Part shown: in pieces, positions 11,228-24,763 of the stretch
How the letters are laid out: each line of letters begins with the position of its first letter
Position numbering within the stretch: position 1 is the stretch's first letter
NCBI RefSeq assembly: GCF_050436995.1
Contig: NC_134747.1
Span: forward strand, 5,215,501 to 5,279,500
Origin: Anticarsia gemmatalis
Lineage: Eukaryota > Arthropoda > Insecta > Lepidoptera > Erebidae
DNA length: 64,000 bases
Direction of reading: 5' to 3'
Notes under the pieces: generated by a model
Databases searched by the model: none
The model's input: the letters and a program-made list of their open reading frames with translations, nothing else
Told to the model about the DNA's origin: nothing
Made by a program: the position numbers and the translations under genes

Positions 11228-14200
11228 CTGAAAGAAAGTTACGTTGAAATTAATTGTGTAATAGACACCGGTGACTATCGAGAAATGTTGTACCAAAAAC
11301 AGATCAGCGCCTCTAGTGGGCGCCATAGGAAGTACTATTTTTACAGTTCGTTTTTTTTAGTTCTGTTCTCTTCAGTTCTGATGATGGAAAATCACGCTTT
11401 AGATCTTAAATGACTGTGATGAAAAGAGCGTGAAACAATTTCACATAGACTTGTCGCTCCTAATCAATTAAACTTGAATCCCGAACTAAGAATTGCTCTT
11501 GTGTCGCGGAGAGTTTTAGAACAACAGATACAAAATAAAACCAGACCAGAAACTATTATTTGTGGATTGCACAAAAATTGTTACGTGTGGGAATCGAACC
11601 TCTCCAGATGCAATGGTAGCGGCATGGCGACCTAAACCACTGCGCCATCTGTATTACATGTATTTCAGTAGGTATTGTAAGAAAATACGCAATAACTTCA
11701 CTTTCACACAGCACATTGTTCGCACAGGTGCGTCTTTGAAAGTTCTGATTCAGTAAATAAGTACGTGACGGTCGAATTTCCCTATTTCAACGGCAACCAT
11801 ATGTAACGCATTCGTTCCAGGTAAGACAAAGAAACTTTACGATTTCTTATGACTACATTTCTTAAGCCTAAAGATAAAGGTGCTGGTTTTCTCACTATTA
11901 TTTTTCGTGAAAATAGACCACTGAGTTATGTAAGTTGGGACAAAAGTAAGAGTGAATCTTCTACATTAGTCAAGTCTCATGTAATTTGAGCGCGATTTTT
12001 TACCAATATGTAATACAGAACTTTATTGCAATTGGGCGCAGTTTTTAGTATTAAAATAATTTTTGACCAAAATTCAGATTTATCGCCTCTGTGGTATGTG
12101 TGACTAAAAATGACAAGGTCTCGGGTTCGATTCCCGGGTCGGACAAAATGCGATTAGTATTTTCTAATTGATATTGGAATATTTATCAATAGTAGCCCAG
12201 AATGTGGCGACGTACCCGGTATATTTCATACATCTCTGTCCAACACCTTCAGGCATGATGTTATGTTTGTATACGAGTATAGTTTAGATTGTTTCACCAT
12301 TATTTTAACTACTGACCTGGTTGGTAGGCGAAACCTTTTCACGGTTAGCAGACCAGAACCATCCGAAGATGTTCTTAGGCTCGAGGTCCTTGCGACCTTC
12401 GCATCCCTTGAAGTCACACAGACGACCTGAGGTCCAGATGTATGGCACATCGTCTGCAAACAAGAAAATAACAGTTATATGACTATTTCAAATAATTAGT
12501 ACGAAAGTTTTTGGAAATAAAGGATACTTTGTATTGAGTATTGTTATTGATATTAAAGAAACAATAAGATATCTAAACTAAGATCAAGATATCATGGGAC
12601 TTAGATGCTACGTAAATTTTTATGGTTCTCTAGTAATCTCTACTCAAAGGGTAAAATCGATATCCTATTCTTAGTCCGCCTGTCTGTCTGTAACCAGGCT
12701 GTATCTTATTAGTAAAATAAATATTTAAGTTAGTCTCCGATAACACAGACATTTTAATAGAATGATAATGGTATGGAACTCTTCTGGCACGTTTTTTTGC
12801 AACGTCAAATAATCAGGTTGGACATCATCAATATATACATGGCTACTGTGTCGTAAATAGTGTTAACTATGGCAACATTTTTTTGTTGACAAAAAAACTC
12901 ACTAGACTGGATAAGCTTGAAGATCAGGTTGTTTTCCTCTTGCGTCTCCATGGAAACGAGGTCCATACAGTACTCGCGGCACAGGTTGCGTCCGTCCAGC
13001 CAGTCGAACTTCTTGTCACGGAGGGCGGGCACGTGCCCACTGAAGAAGTAATTGCGACCTCTGTACAAGAACTCTTTTGGCCCTGTAAAGAATTAAAAAA
13101 GAATTAGAATATGTATTTTGAATCCTACTAATATTATAATAGCGAAAGTTTGTGAGTATGTGTGGATGTTTGTTATTCTTTCACACAAATACTACTGAAC
13201 CGATTACGATGAATTTTGGTATGTAGGTAGCTGAAGACCCAAAATAATACATAGGCTACTTTATATCCCGGAATTCCCGAGAGATTGAGATTTACACGGG
13301 AAGGATTTTCCATATCCTCTAGTAAACTATTGCTTAAAACTAGTTCGACGAGAATCTGATGTTTAGAGGGTATTTATGTATCCTCATTTTAACTAGAACC
13401 TACTTAAGCATTCAGCTTGATTTCCAGAAAACAATTATCACTGAGCTCTGCAAAATACACGGGGGCGGATTCACGTGCTCTCAATGTGGGTGGCGTATAT
13501 TCGTTTCAGGGAAATAACGTTCAACATTATTTTAGTACTCCTGAACGTGAGATTCAAACCCAATTCTATCGCTCCAAACAGCCAATTTGTCGAAGTTCCA
13601 AAAAAAACTGTTGATAAATGAAGCTTAATGCATTATCAGTTGCAATACAATGTCGGATGGCACAAGGCCGTACGCAACAGTCGCATTGAATGAATAAATA
13701 ATAAACTCTACACTGTTTTTGTTTAGCGAGGCGTTAATAGGTGACAAACGACCCTCAGTGAGACAGGTCGTGTACCTACACATCAAATTGTTCTGCCATG
13801 GTCATGACATTGAAGATTCCTTCGAAACAATTGTGTTAAATTATCATGAGTCTCTGTCGCAATGGACCACGGCATTACATAACTTTAACGGACCACGATT
13901 CGACCTTTCCGTTTGTAAAAACACAAACAACATATTTCAAGTTTTATAAAGTCAAATAACAAAAAGAATGACACTTATTCAAATTGAGACCAGTTTGCAT
14001 AATATGTAGATCGATGAGAAGACACGTCGTCCTTGTTCTTTTATTCTAGAACTGCTATTGAGAGCTTTTGTGTGATTTATTATGCAACCTGTATTCTAAA
14101 AATATGATTGCAAATAAATATTGACAATACCATTTTGTTAGTCGTGTTCTCGCAAAGGCTATCATGCCAGTACAAGCCTTAGAACAATAACAATTTATCC

Positions 14201-17200
14201 TTATACCCAGTTCAAAAGTTCGTTTACCTAAATACATAATAAGCGCTGTCCTTACATGTACCGACTATAGTCACATGAGACGTAACGTCTGCATACAAAG
14301 GGCTCGCAGAATGCAAGTACGCTCAAAAGCATCCGCGACCCACATACCGCCAACATACTTGTAGTACTCTAACATGGTTTTATTACGTTTCATCATTAAA
14401 TCAAATATGTACGAAGTAAGCTGTTTGTTCTAAGACAGTTTTAAGTATGTGCGGAATGATTTTGGCAGACGATGTTGCAACGCTTGGTGCGGGCGCCGCC
14501 GCGGCGCAAACAGATGCGTCGGTCACGCGCTGCGCCAACTGGGCCAAGGATCGCTACCGGATGCGATTTTTATATTTAAACAACTGGTCAGCGCCTATTG
14601 TCGTTGTACTTGTATTATTATGCAGTTAGATAACCCATTAATGTGATCACATTTAATACAACGCGAGTCATTCAATCACTTGTGAGAAAAATGCCGAATC
14701 ATCGTCCAAATAATCTATCATAAGCTTCATTGAGTGGCGTAAATTCAAAAATTCGTGAAGGTTCTTCGCTTTGTGTTCGCGGACACGTCCCGTTTAGATG
14801 ATAATTAGTCAATTGCAATATCAGTAATGAGCTGCGATTACAATGTGAATGTGTTAAAGTTCGCACGACGTTTATAATTATTGTTTAGACCTTGCAGTGA
14901 CAGACTGACGAATGTGCGATTGTTTGCTGAAAATTCGGCACAGAGGTTACACGCATCGTAAAAACGTAACCGCAAACAATACTGGTGATCATTCATTCTG
15001 GAGCCCATTGAACGGAATGAGTTGTAATAATTTATAGTTGCTAGTGCTAATTTCAAGTAGGCCATGGGATTCACCAGCGCCCTGTTACTATTGGATCCTA
15101 TCTGCGCATGAATATAATATATGAGGGAAAATATTTAATTAAGAGCACCCTCTAGCTTTGCGTCATGTCTGAATAATCATTGCATTCTCTTCCAAATAAT
15201 TAAACTAGTCTAAGTTTTGTTGTCGACAATTTAGTTCAATGAAGACTAACTATTGCATACTAGCTGACCCGCGCAACTTCGCTTGCGTCACATAAGAGAG
15301 AATGGGTCAAAGTTTTCCCCGTTTTTGTAACATTTTTCACCCGTACTCTGGTACCCGTACTCTCCTATTGGTAGTAGCGTGATGATATATAGCCTATAAC
15401 CTTCCTCGATAAATGGACTATCTAACACTGAAAGAATTTTTCAAATCGGACCAGTAGTTCCTGAGATTAGCGCGTTCAAACAAACAAACAAACAAACAAA
15501 CAAACAAACAAACAAACAAACAAACTCTTCAGCTTTATAATATTAGTATAGATAGAATACAAAACGCGGCTTGAGAACTTGGCACTGATAAAACTACGTA
15601 AAAGTGAACCTACTAAAGCTTTAATAAATGTACTTAGATAGATACTGCTTGCAATGATCACCATAAAGTAATCAAAAAGGTTCCCATTGCAACAGCTGAG
15701 CAGTTAGCATTAAGAAATATAAGTTATTTACTGGAATTTTAACTTGCCGCTATAAATGGTTGGCAATCAGATGTGTAATATTTGCGGTAGCACATCAATC
15801 GGAAATCATAAATGTTAACATGAATGAATAACTATTTGAAAAGAGATTTCGCAATACTAAAGATTAAATGGCGTTGTACATGGAGATGCGTAATAATACA
15901 TACATACTTACTTGAAAAACGTAAACTTAAACTTATCTGGTCTCACCTACCCCTATAGGAAGAGAGCGTAATTTCAAGTATGTATGAATGGATGTACATA
16001 CTTAAAAATACGCCTTTTCCCATAGTATTGGGCACAGAGACTAAATAAGATAAAAATAAGCCCAAATTCCAATGTCTTCCCCTTGATACGACAATTTAAA
16101 CATTATTGATTGCTAGGTAGTTTAAAAACTACTGAATCGTAGACAGTTACTAAAGTTGCAATAAACCTTTTCAAAATTATATGAAATTCAAAAAAAGTTA
16201 AGTTACTACTTAAGTTCAAAGTAAGTATTTGTAAGTAACATAGTCTATTTCTGAAATAGAATAGGCACGACACGCTCAGATCAAATCAGCGTTCACAGTC
16301 ACCTATCCTTGATCAACGATTGAAATATTGCAATTGGCTTTAAGAGCCTCAAAAGTAAATAATATATTATTGTAACGGTACAGTTGAAAGGAACATTAGT
16401 CTAATGAAGGCTGTGTTGCAAAACTTAGAATTGTTTATATTTAGTGCTTGAACATGAACATCCGAGAGGGCGAGAGATGAGGAAGCTTTCGCAATACTTC
16501 GCTCCGATAACAACGGTAATCTAGTTTATGTTATGAGAAAATGTAAGTTAATGGTTCAAAACTGTTTTGTTTTTATTTTATTATCGCGAGATTTTGGGAT
16601 ATTTTTATAATGACAAGATGTATGGATGTGAATGAAGCAAATGAAGTTTGTAAAGATACCATAAGGTACCAACTACCAAGTGGTGTTTCTGGCTAACCCT
16701 ATGGTAAGAAGGCGTGATTTTATGTATGTATGTAAGATTATCTTTGTTAGTTACGTTTTGAGGAGGACGTTTTCATAATCTGCATATACGGAGGTTTCAA
16801 GTCTAAATTCTTAAAATACAAAAGTCTGCCTATTTCGTCATAATCTTGCATCTTGTTGGAATTTATGTATTTCTGGTTTAATAAATCATTAGATCTTGCT
16901 AACCTCATCTACATATTGCAAGTTTCTCAGTATTTATAAGTAAGATTTCATCACTCACATTAACCGTTATATGCCAGGGATATGACTATTTGAAAGTATT
17001 ATTAACGAGTAATTGTGTTTAGTAAAATATGAATGTTTACTTAAATAACAAGTCGTTTTATCCGCTAATAGCCGTGACCCGCGCCCATGACCTGCCGTAA
17101 TTTCAACCCATGAACTCACGAAGTCATGCAAATACCTTCAATACTTATGACGCCATATTTATATTTAGTAGATCTAAATATATCTATTAACATATTTTCG

Positions 17201-20200
17201 CACAATAAAAACGCGAAAAAATTACTTAACAAGGCATAATTGAGCACCGTCGTCGCGACCCGGAATCACCATATTAGGTATCTATGGCTATGTAAAAATT
17301 TAAAAACAAAACAGGTTTATAAATATTTTAGCGATAACAGCGGAAAAGTTGGATCAAAATCAGCAATGCGGATGGACATTTCTTTGAGCCGTTGAATTGG
17401 TAGTCTACGTAAATACAATTTTATGTTCTGATGGAATTATGCGACACGGCGGTTAGATACGAGATGAGTCGTCGCTTGCCACTGGCAGCTGCATTGCTGT
17501 AATACTGCACCATCGTGGTACTAAAAAGGGAGCGAGTAGCCCGCTGGTTCTGTCCAAGCCAAATTAAACCATTTACGTTAATGTTTACGAGTCATTATCG
17601 TGTAAAGGGCATCCCCCTGCTCCCCGTCGCTTCGCTCGATACGTTTTCACCCGCGTGTGATGTACAGTGATGTACTACATCTCTCATCTCTCCTCGTCGA
17701 AATAATCAGCGAAATGGCGTCCGCTAATTGTCCATAACGTTTAAACACCGTTATTGATGAATTACAGACGTCGATATTTCAGATGTTTCGCAATGGAAAG
17801 TCTCACTTACATCATTTATTATTATCGACCAGTTACCTGTTTATGTTATTATCGTATTACAAATAAACCATTCATATTATATAATATGAAATATGGAAAT
17901 GTTGATTAATTGTTATCTCATGATTACGTACTTACTGTTTACTTTACCGTTTTCTCTACCAAAACTCTACACGGATAGCTTTGAAAAATGTGACGCTTTT
18001 TCAATAGCACTTGGGCAGAGTATTGAAGAGCATTTTTGGAGAAAGTTAGTTAAATTACATAATACTTACTTTTAAGAAAGTCCCATTGATAATATGTCTG
18101 AACAGAACTACTAGTATCTTTTTATTTTGTGTGTTATAATTTTATTTGATCCTACTACTGAAGTTAACTTAATTTAGTAAATAAATGAAATTTATTTAAA
18201 ATTAGCGTACTTGCCCGTCTTCGCCTCAGTTTATTATAATTTTATGCCGTTGATTCCATTGATCCGTAATATCCAATTCTGTTTAGTTATCCAAAAGTTA
18301 TGCGCGTACCTACATTCCGTTGACGTTTTTTACAGATTTAAATTATCTCTGAAGCTGTCAAAATAACAACTAAAAAAATAAAAGCGCTTATTAAATTTAA
18401 AAATAGAAAAGGAAATAAAGGCAGATGCACATAGGTAATAAGATGCTGGTCGACCGTGAGCTCAAACCGAACACATACAGAATACAATAATTAATTCCAC
18501 GTTAACGATGGCCGGCAAGTACAGAAGCTATGTACTAAACATGTCTTGCGTTGTCAAGGCGTTATTGCTAAAGTGGAAGATAAATACGTTAGTTTGTAAT
18601 ATTTGTTTACAAATGCATCAACTCATCGTTGGATGTACAATGTTTATAGATTGTTGCTGGGTAAATTATTTTTATGACTCAAATGTGCGTACTTGACTTA
18701 TAATATTATACCATACATGCATAGCGTCCATATGTATAATATTAGTGTATCAATAGGATTTTTAATAGGTATCTGAGGTTAAAAAAATACCTTTTTTATA
18801 AACCACGTTCCACAAACAACTTCTAGACCCAAAAGCCACATTTTATGAGCCATAATTAAATTAAAAAACAAAATCAAATATTACATAATCGAATAATTTA
18901 TGTCTGGCTGGTCGTAGTCATATGATTGTTTAAAAATAGAATAATTCGTTTATGGGCAGACGATTCTTAATTCAAATCTAAGTGGTCAATTTATTCAACA
19001 TCATGGAAGCATCGACAATATTTAAGCCAGAAAATATTGAATGCTTAAATCATATATTTACAAATTTATGAATGCAATAACACCTACGGGTTTATGAATT
19101 TGTTTTAATATAAAATATTACTAACTTACACTACCCATTATGCTTATTATAGTACGCTAAAGTTGTGGTATTTTACACACACAAAACTCAATGAGGTGTT
19201 CATTGTTACGTATTTCTATGCACTATAATTTGCTTTATTTAATGTAAGTTCGACTTTATAGAGAGAGAATAATCTTATAAACAAATGAATGGTTGTAATT
19301 CGATATTAATGTCAGTGCTTATGCAAATAAAACAAATGTTAACGCAGTGTATTATTATGTTACTTTCTAGTATCATTATGATATTCCAGCGAAAAGTGAA
19401 AAGTGTTTTAGTGCTTGCAGACAGTTCAAGTGGCTATAGACTATAGACTTTCACGGCTTTGTAAAAACACTGAATTATTATCACTGGGAGACCGAAATGA
19501 CAATAGATGCATTATGTGACATCTGCATAGATAAAAGTGCGTTTAAACAGAGAGATTAGGATATAGTTATACATAGAGGCAACAACGATGTATGTAAGTA
19601 GGTTATTTTTGTGATACCATCAATGAGGAGGCATTTGAATGGGAAGAATTCAACAACGGCGCTAAAAACTTTTTTTTTAAATTCATTACTCTAAATTGTT
19701 AAGTTGTATTAGAATTAGCTCAATGTTTTAAATGACAAATTTCATATTGTTGTCGAATTTATTTAATTTTGCCCATAGTGATCAATCTTTAATATAAATG
19801 TACTCAATTAAAATGACAACGAACTACTCGATTGAACATTGCTTTCCAAGACACCAATACTATCCACCCATCTATGGAATATCCCGGCCATTGGTTACTT
19901 AACTACACCTATCAATAATTACCAGTTAAACCGGCCCTGACAAAGACAGTTGCATAAAATATGTGCGAAATTCACCGGCACAAAATAAACTGAACAAGTA
20001 TCCAAACTCTTTAGCTGTATAAATTAATTTGTATAACTACAAGTTAGGTGTTTGTACAATATGATAACTTGATTGATCTAGGTCACTTAACAGGCCGATT
20101 GACTATTGGAATTTAGTTGCGAAGTATTTGTCTTTAATCATTTATTAATTGTCTGTAATATGTATTAAAAAAATTGTCTCTGATGTGCAGTAGTGTAGTA

Positions 20201-23200
20201 GACTTTGGTCGTGAAGTCTTGGATTTGATTCCCGGCTTGGGGAAAGTGCTTAAGGTCTTATCTTATTTATAGAAGAATATTTCTCTAAAGTAGTTCGAAG
20301 TTAGGTGTCCTGGCCGGTAAGGCGTGATATAATGTGTGTATGAGTATATATGTTCATTTGAAAATATAAGTAATCATATCTTTGAAAAAGCAAAACCAAA
20401 TTGGCATAATACCTTAAAACACTGTATCTTTATCCATCTATACACGAATTCTCACTTAACACATAGAAGACTCAAATATTATTATCAATAAACTTTTGAG
20501 GTTTATTACCAACATTTATCAGACATCACTTCCTATTTCCTATTTTCCCTCTACGATTGTCTGTGGTGAACTCGCATACTTCCGGTGTCTTATTAAAAAG
20601 TAAAAGCTAATAGTATCATAGATTTGCATACATAGTGTTTTAAAAAAACTTAAGCATCTTTATGGTTCCAAGGAGTACGAAAGCGTAAAGCCGGTGAGAA
20701 TAATTATATGTTTATAGGTTTATTGTAATAGATATGAGGGCCTATTGCCCTAGATGTTACACTTATAGTGTCATAATTACGACATACAAACATAATATCT
20801 GATATGTTATATAAAAAGTTAAATAATAACTTAAATACGGGGTACAGTCAGCTTCAAAAGTCGCTTAACAACTTCGTATTTTCAAAATTTATTTATTAAA
20901 ACATTTTTAAAAGTACCGTAACCGAATCTATTAATGTCAAATAGTAGACTTGCGGGGGCACCCCCGTGCCCCCAGATAAGATGGCCACCCACCTACAGTC
21001 CAACCTCGGCAAGCGTAGCTTAACCTCAGAGTCCGATCCACGGCTGATGTTATTTAAGCCACTAGCTCCTTTAAGATCTCCTGAGAATTTAATGCTGCGA
21101 AAGATTGAATATGTTCAGCGATTTTTGGAGCGGACTGTACGTAAGAATTCATTAACATCGAAATTGATAAGTGGTACACTTTCCACGCAAACTTGTGAAC
21201 GAGTTTAAAGACAAAGTTACAAATCTGTTATGTATTTAATTTATATAACAATGTACCGTTTATGTGATTTTTATTGAGTAAAGGGCGTGCGCTTTGTAAT
21301 CGACTTCGATAACTTTAATCAAATAAAGATTTTATGACAAGTATCTCGTGAATATTTCATTTTATTGCAATTTTTAAGGTCTCTTTAAATAAAATGATCT
21401 CAATTGACAAGATAAAACACATTTTAATAAACTTTCAGTTCACTGTGGCAATGTGACTTCTTTATCAATAAATTTTATACTAAAAATAAAACTATGTGAA
21501 CTTCTATTTTTAGACGCGTTTTAGGGTCAGCATTTTGATATTGTTATTTTTTTAAATCTTTTTTGTAGCGTTTTTAATTTTATTGTTGCATAAATATGTG
21601 TAACTATGACATAGCTACTTGGACGTCTTTAAAAACGTAATACTATTTAACGAACAATTGCTCGTAATTTTAATTATTTCGCATTAGCCGTAATACCTAG
21701 TTATTATACAATAACAGGTAAAATATTGGGACACATAACTAGGAATTTAGTGCAAAACAAAGCTTTTGTTATAATGTATAGAATTACGTTTTTTACTAAC
21801 GCACATACTGAAGTACACGTAACATAATTTCATAGTAGATATAATATTTCAAGTTGTTGAACTGTGTAAAAATAAAATCATTTATTCCGGGTTACATTTT
21901 TGTTACGAATACCTACGTACTACAGGGACATAGCTTGAAGACTGTTTTCTTTAACAGCGGTAACACTAAAACAATCTTTGTTGAAAACAAACACAGTCCA
22001 CAGAGTTCTAAAATAACTTCGCAATCATTATATACGTTTAGAAGAAAAAGCCTCTTTGCGAGGAAACGGAAAAGTGCTTTTCCCAATTACCCGACCGTAC
22101 TTGAGTAAGGCCGGACGTTGTAGGGGGAGGAGGGGGGCAGCCGGCGGGGGGAGGGGGAGACGGTCGCGTCCTCCAGCGCGTCCGCGACCTTGGCAGGTCA
22201 ATGACCCGCGAAGGCTTTTACTTTTCTACGTAATAATTCATATCAATTCCTAAACATTGTTACGTATTTTACAACAAGATTACTAATACTTCTGGAAATT
22301 TCATATAACTTTTACGGACATTTGTGCTATAATATTATGAGACTAATTTAATGATGTAAGATGTCTATCTGATTCAATAAATATAATTGACGAGTGTCAA
22401 GTCATAAATATTCATTACTAGCTGACCCGCGCAACTTCGCTTGCGTCACCTAAGAGAATGGGTCAAAATTTTCCCCGTTTTTGTAACATTTTTCGTTGCT
22501 ACTCCGCTCCTAATGACCGTAGCGTGATGTTATATAGCCTATAGCCTTCCTCGATAAATGGGCTATCTAACACTGAAAGAATTTTTCAAATCGGACCAGT
22601 AGTTCCTGAGATTAGCGCGTTCAAACAAACAAACAAACAAACAAACAAACAATCAAACAAACAAACAAACTCTTCAGCTTTATTATATTAGTATAGATTT
22701 GTGATAAAAATATAAGTTGCCAATACCGGATCTCTAGAAATTGATTCTACATAATATTTTTTTATTCAACCATACTTCCACTTAGGTAATTGTCATCGCA
22801 TACTAGTAAAAAGTCTGAAAAATATATGATGGTTGGGAATAGAGTAATTTGTGTAATAAAATAAAAAATATTGAAAATTACTAACAAATGATTATTTCTA
22901 CATTTTAAATCAACCCTAGCAGATTTAACGGGTATTATTTTATAAAGCTCGTTGGCTAGTTTCAATGAAACTGGCCTCCGTGGACGAATATACGCTAGGA
23001 GGACATTATTTATGCAGCTACGCCTCAGCAAAAAACATTTTTCAATGTCAAAATTTAATCACCTATCTTCCTAGATCACGTAATATAATCATAATATTAC
23101 GAATAACTTATAAATTAATATATTTAAAAGCGAGTTTTGATGCGTCTCACGGAATAAGTTCAAGGCGCCCCTCATAATTCCTGCTCATCCGACATGCCAA

Positions 23201-24732
23201 TATTTATGAGGTCAATCAGATATTATTCTTAAGATTTATTCCGTCGTTAACATAATAATATTACTGATTTATTTCTTGATCTTGATATGTCAGGAACGAA
23301 ATTAACTGTGTTAATATTTTTATATCCAACAAGTACGTAGAAGGGTACCAACTTAGTGTATATGTTACTGTAAAAGCCCGAACGGTGGTAAATCCTAAGA
23401 TTTTCCGGTATAACCTAAGATTTACCAACTCGCAATGGTAAAAGTCCGAACAATTCTTTTATTTCGAACTTTTACCTATATTCACTTGATGATGTCGAGA
23501 TGTCGCCGGAGCCCCGCTTCGCGGGGCTCCTCCTACTGGGTGGTTAAAAAAAAATAACCACGAAGGCTAAGGTGGGAGCTTCGCTTCGCTCGCTCCCACC
23601 TTAGCCTTCTAACCTAACCTACCCATGTCGCTGTGCCCAAAACTCCTTCTTTATAACTATGTCACAGTATATAATTATACCGTGAAATAGTTAGAAACTT
23701 AGTTATGAAGGAGGATTTTTTTATATACCGTAACATAGTTTTTAAACTCCGGCTTGTTCGGACTTTTACCATTGTGAGTTGGTAAATCTTAGGTTTTACC
23801 GGAAAATCTTAGGATTTGCCACAGTTCGGGCTTTTACAGTAACATATATAGTGGAATAAAAAAAAACAAAAAGTGGATGGAAAAGCTTTGAAATACACTG
23901 ATACCAAGTCATTTAACTATCTTTGTAAGTACACACAATATTTTTTGTTAGATCAGAATTTTGCCGTGAAAAATCTCGATGGAAAGTCAAGTGTTTGGGA
24001 AATTCCGTGAAACAATAGACGTTTAAGTTACAAAGCAAAGTGTTCTTATTTCATAGATGTATGTTTCTCATCATTATCTATGATTAGAAAAACCTGGCTG
24101 CATTCTGACACTACCACTATTGGCCCGGAATATGAAAAAAAAACATGACAAATGTCTATGTACTACAAGTCTATATTTGTAAAGAATTTTGGTCATTGTG
24201 GTTGGGTATTGGAAAAGCAATTCTAAAAATTATTTCATGTGAAAACTGCGTAATATAAATTTGAGGCAACAATAAGTTTAAATTTTTACGAATTTATCCT
24301 AATAATATGTACTGATTCCTGGTGGCGGATAAATAAATAAATAAACTACCTATGTACATAATATAGAAATAGTTATGACAATTTTATTTATATTACGATT
24401 ACAATAATAGTTTATTATAAATACACGCTTTTTTCGCAATAAATCAAATGTCAAGTGCGATTCGTTACGGCTGTGATGCTGAATTCGATACATAAAATTA
24501 AAACCTCTTTACACTTTTATACTGCCTTGAAATAACATTGACACTAATGATGTTGTTTCTCATCCATTTTAGATGAATCATTATACAGTATACATAGTAA
24601 TACATACATACATACATACATACATACATACATACATACATACATACATACATACATACATACATACATACATACATACATACATACATACATACATACA
24701 TACATACATACATACATACATACATACATACA

Positions 24733-24763
<31 letters not shown>

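Noticed and set aside
15476..15664. Minus-strand frame ending in a repeated FVCL
   Set aside because: Produced by the CAAA/GTTT run of a Helitron.
24601..24761. Possible CRISPR-like repeat array
   Set aside because: Continuous tetranucleotide repeat without spacers, in a eukaryotic genome.
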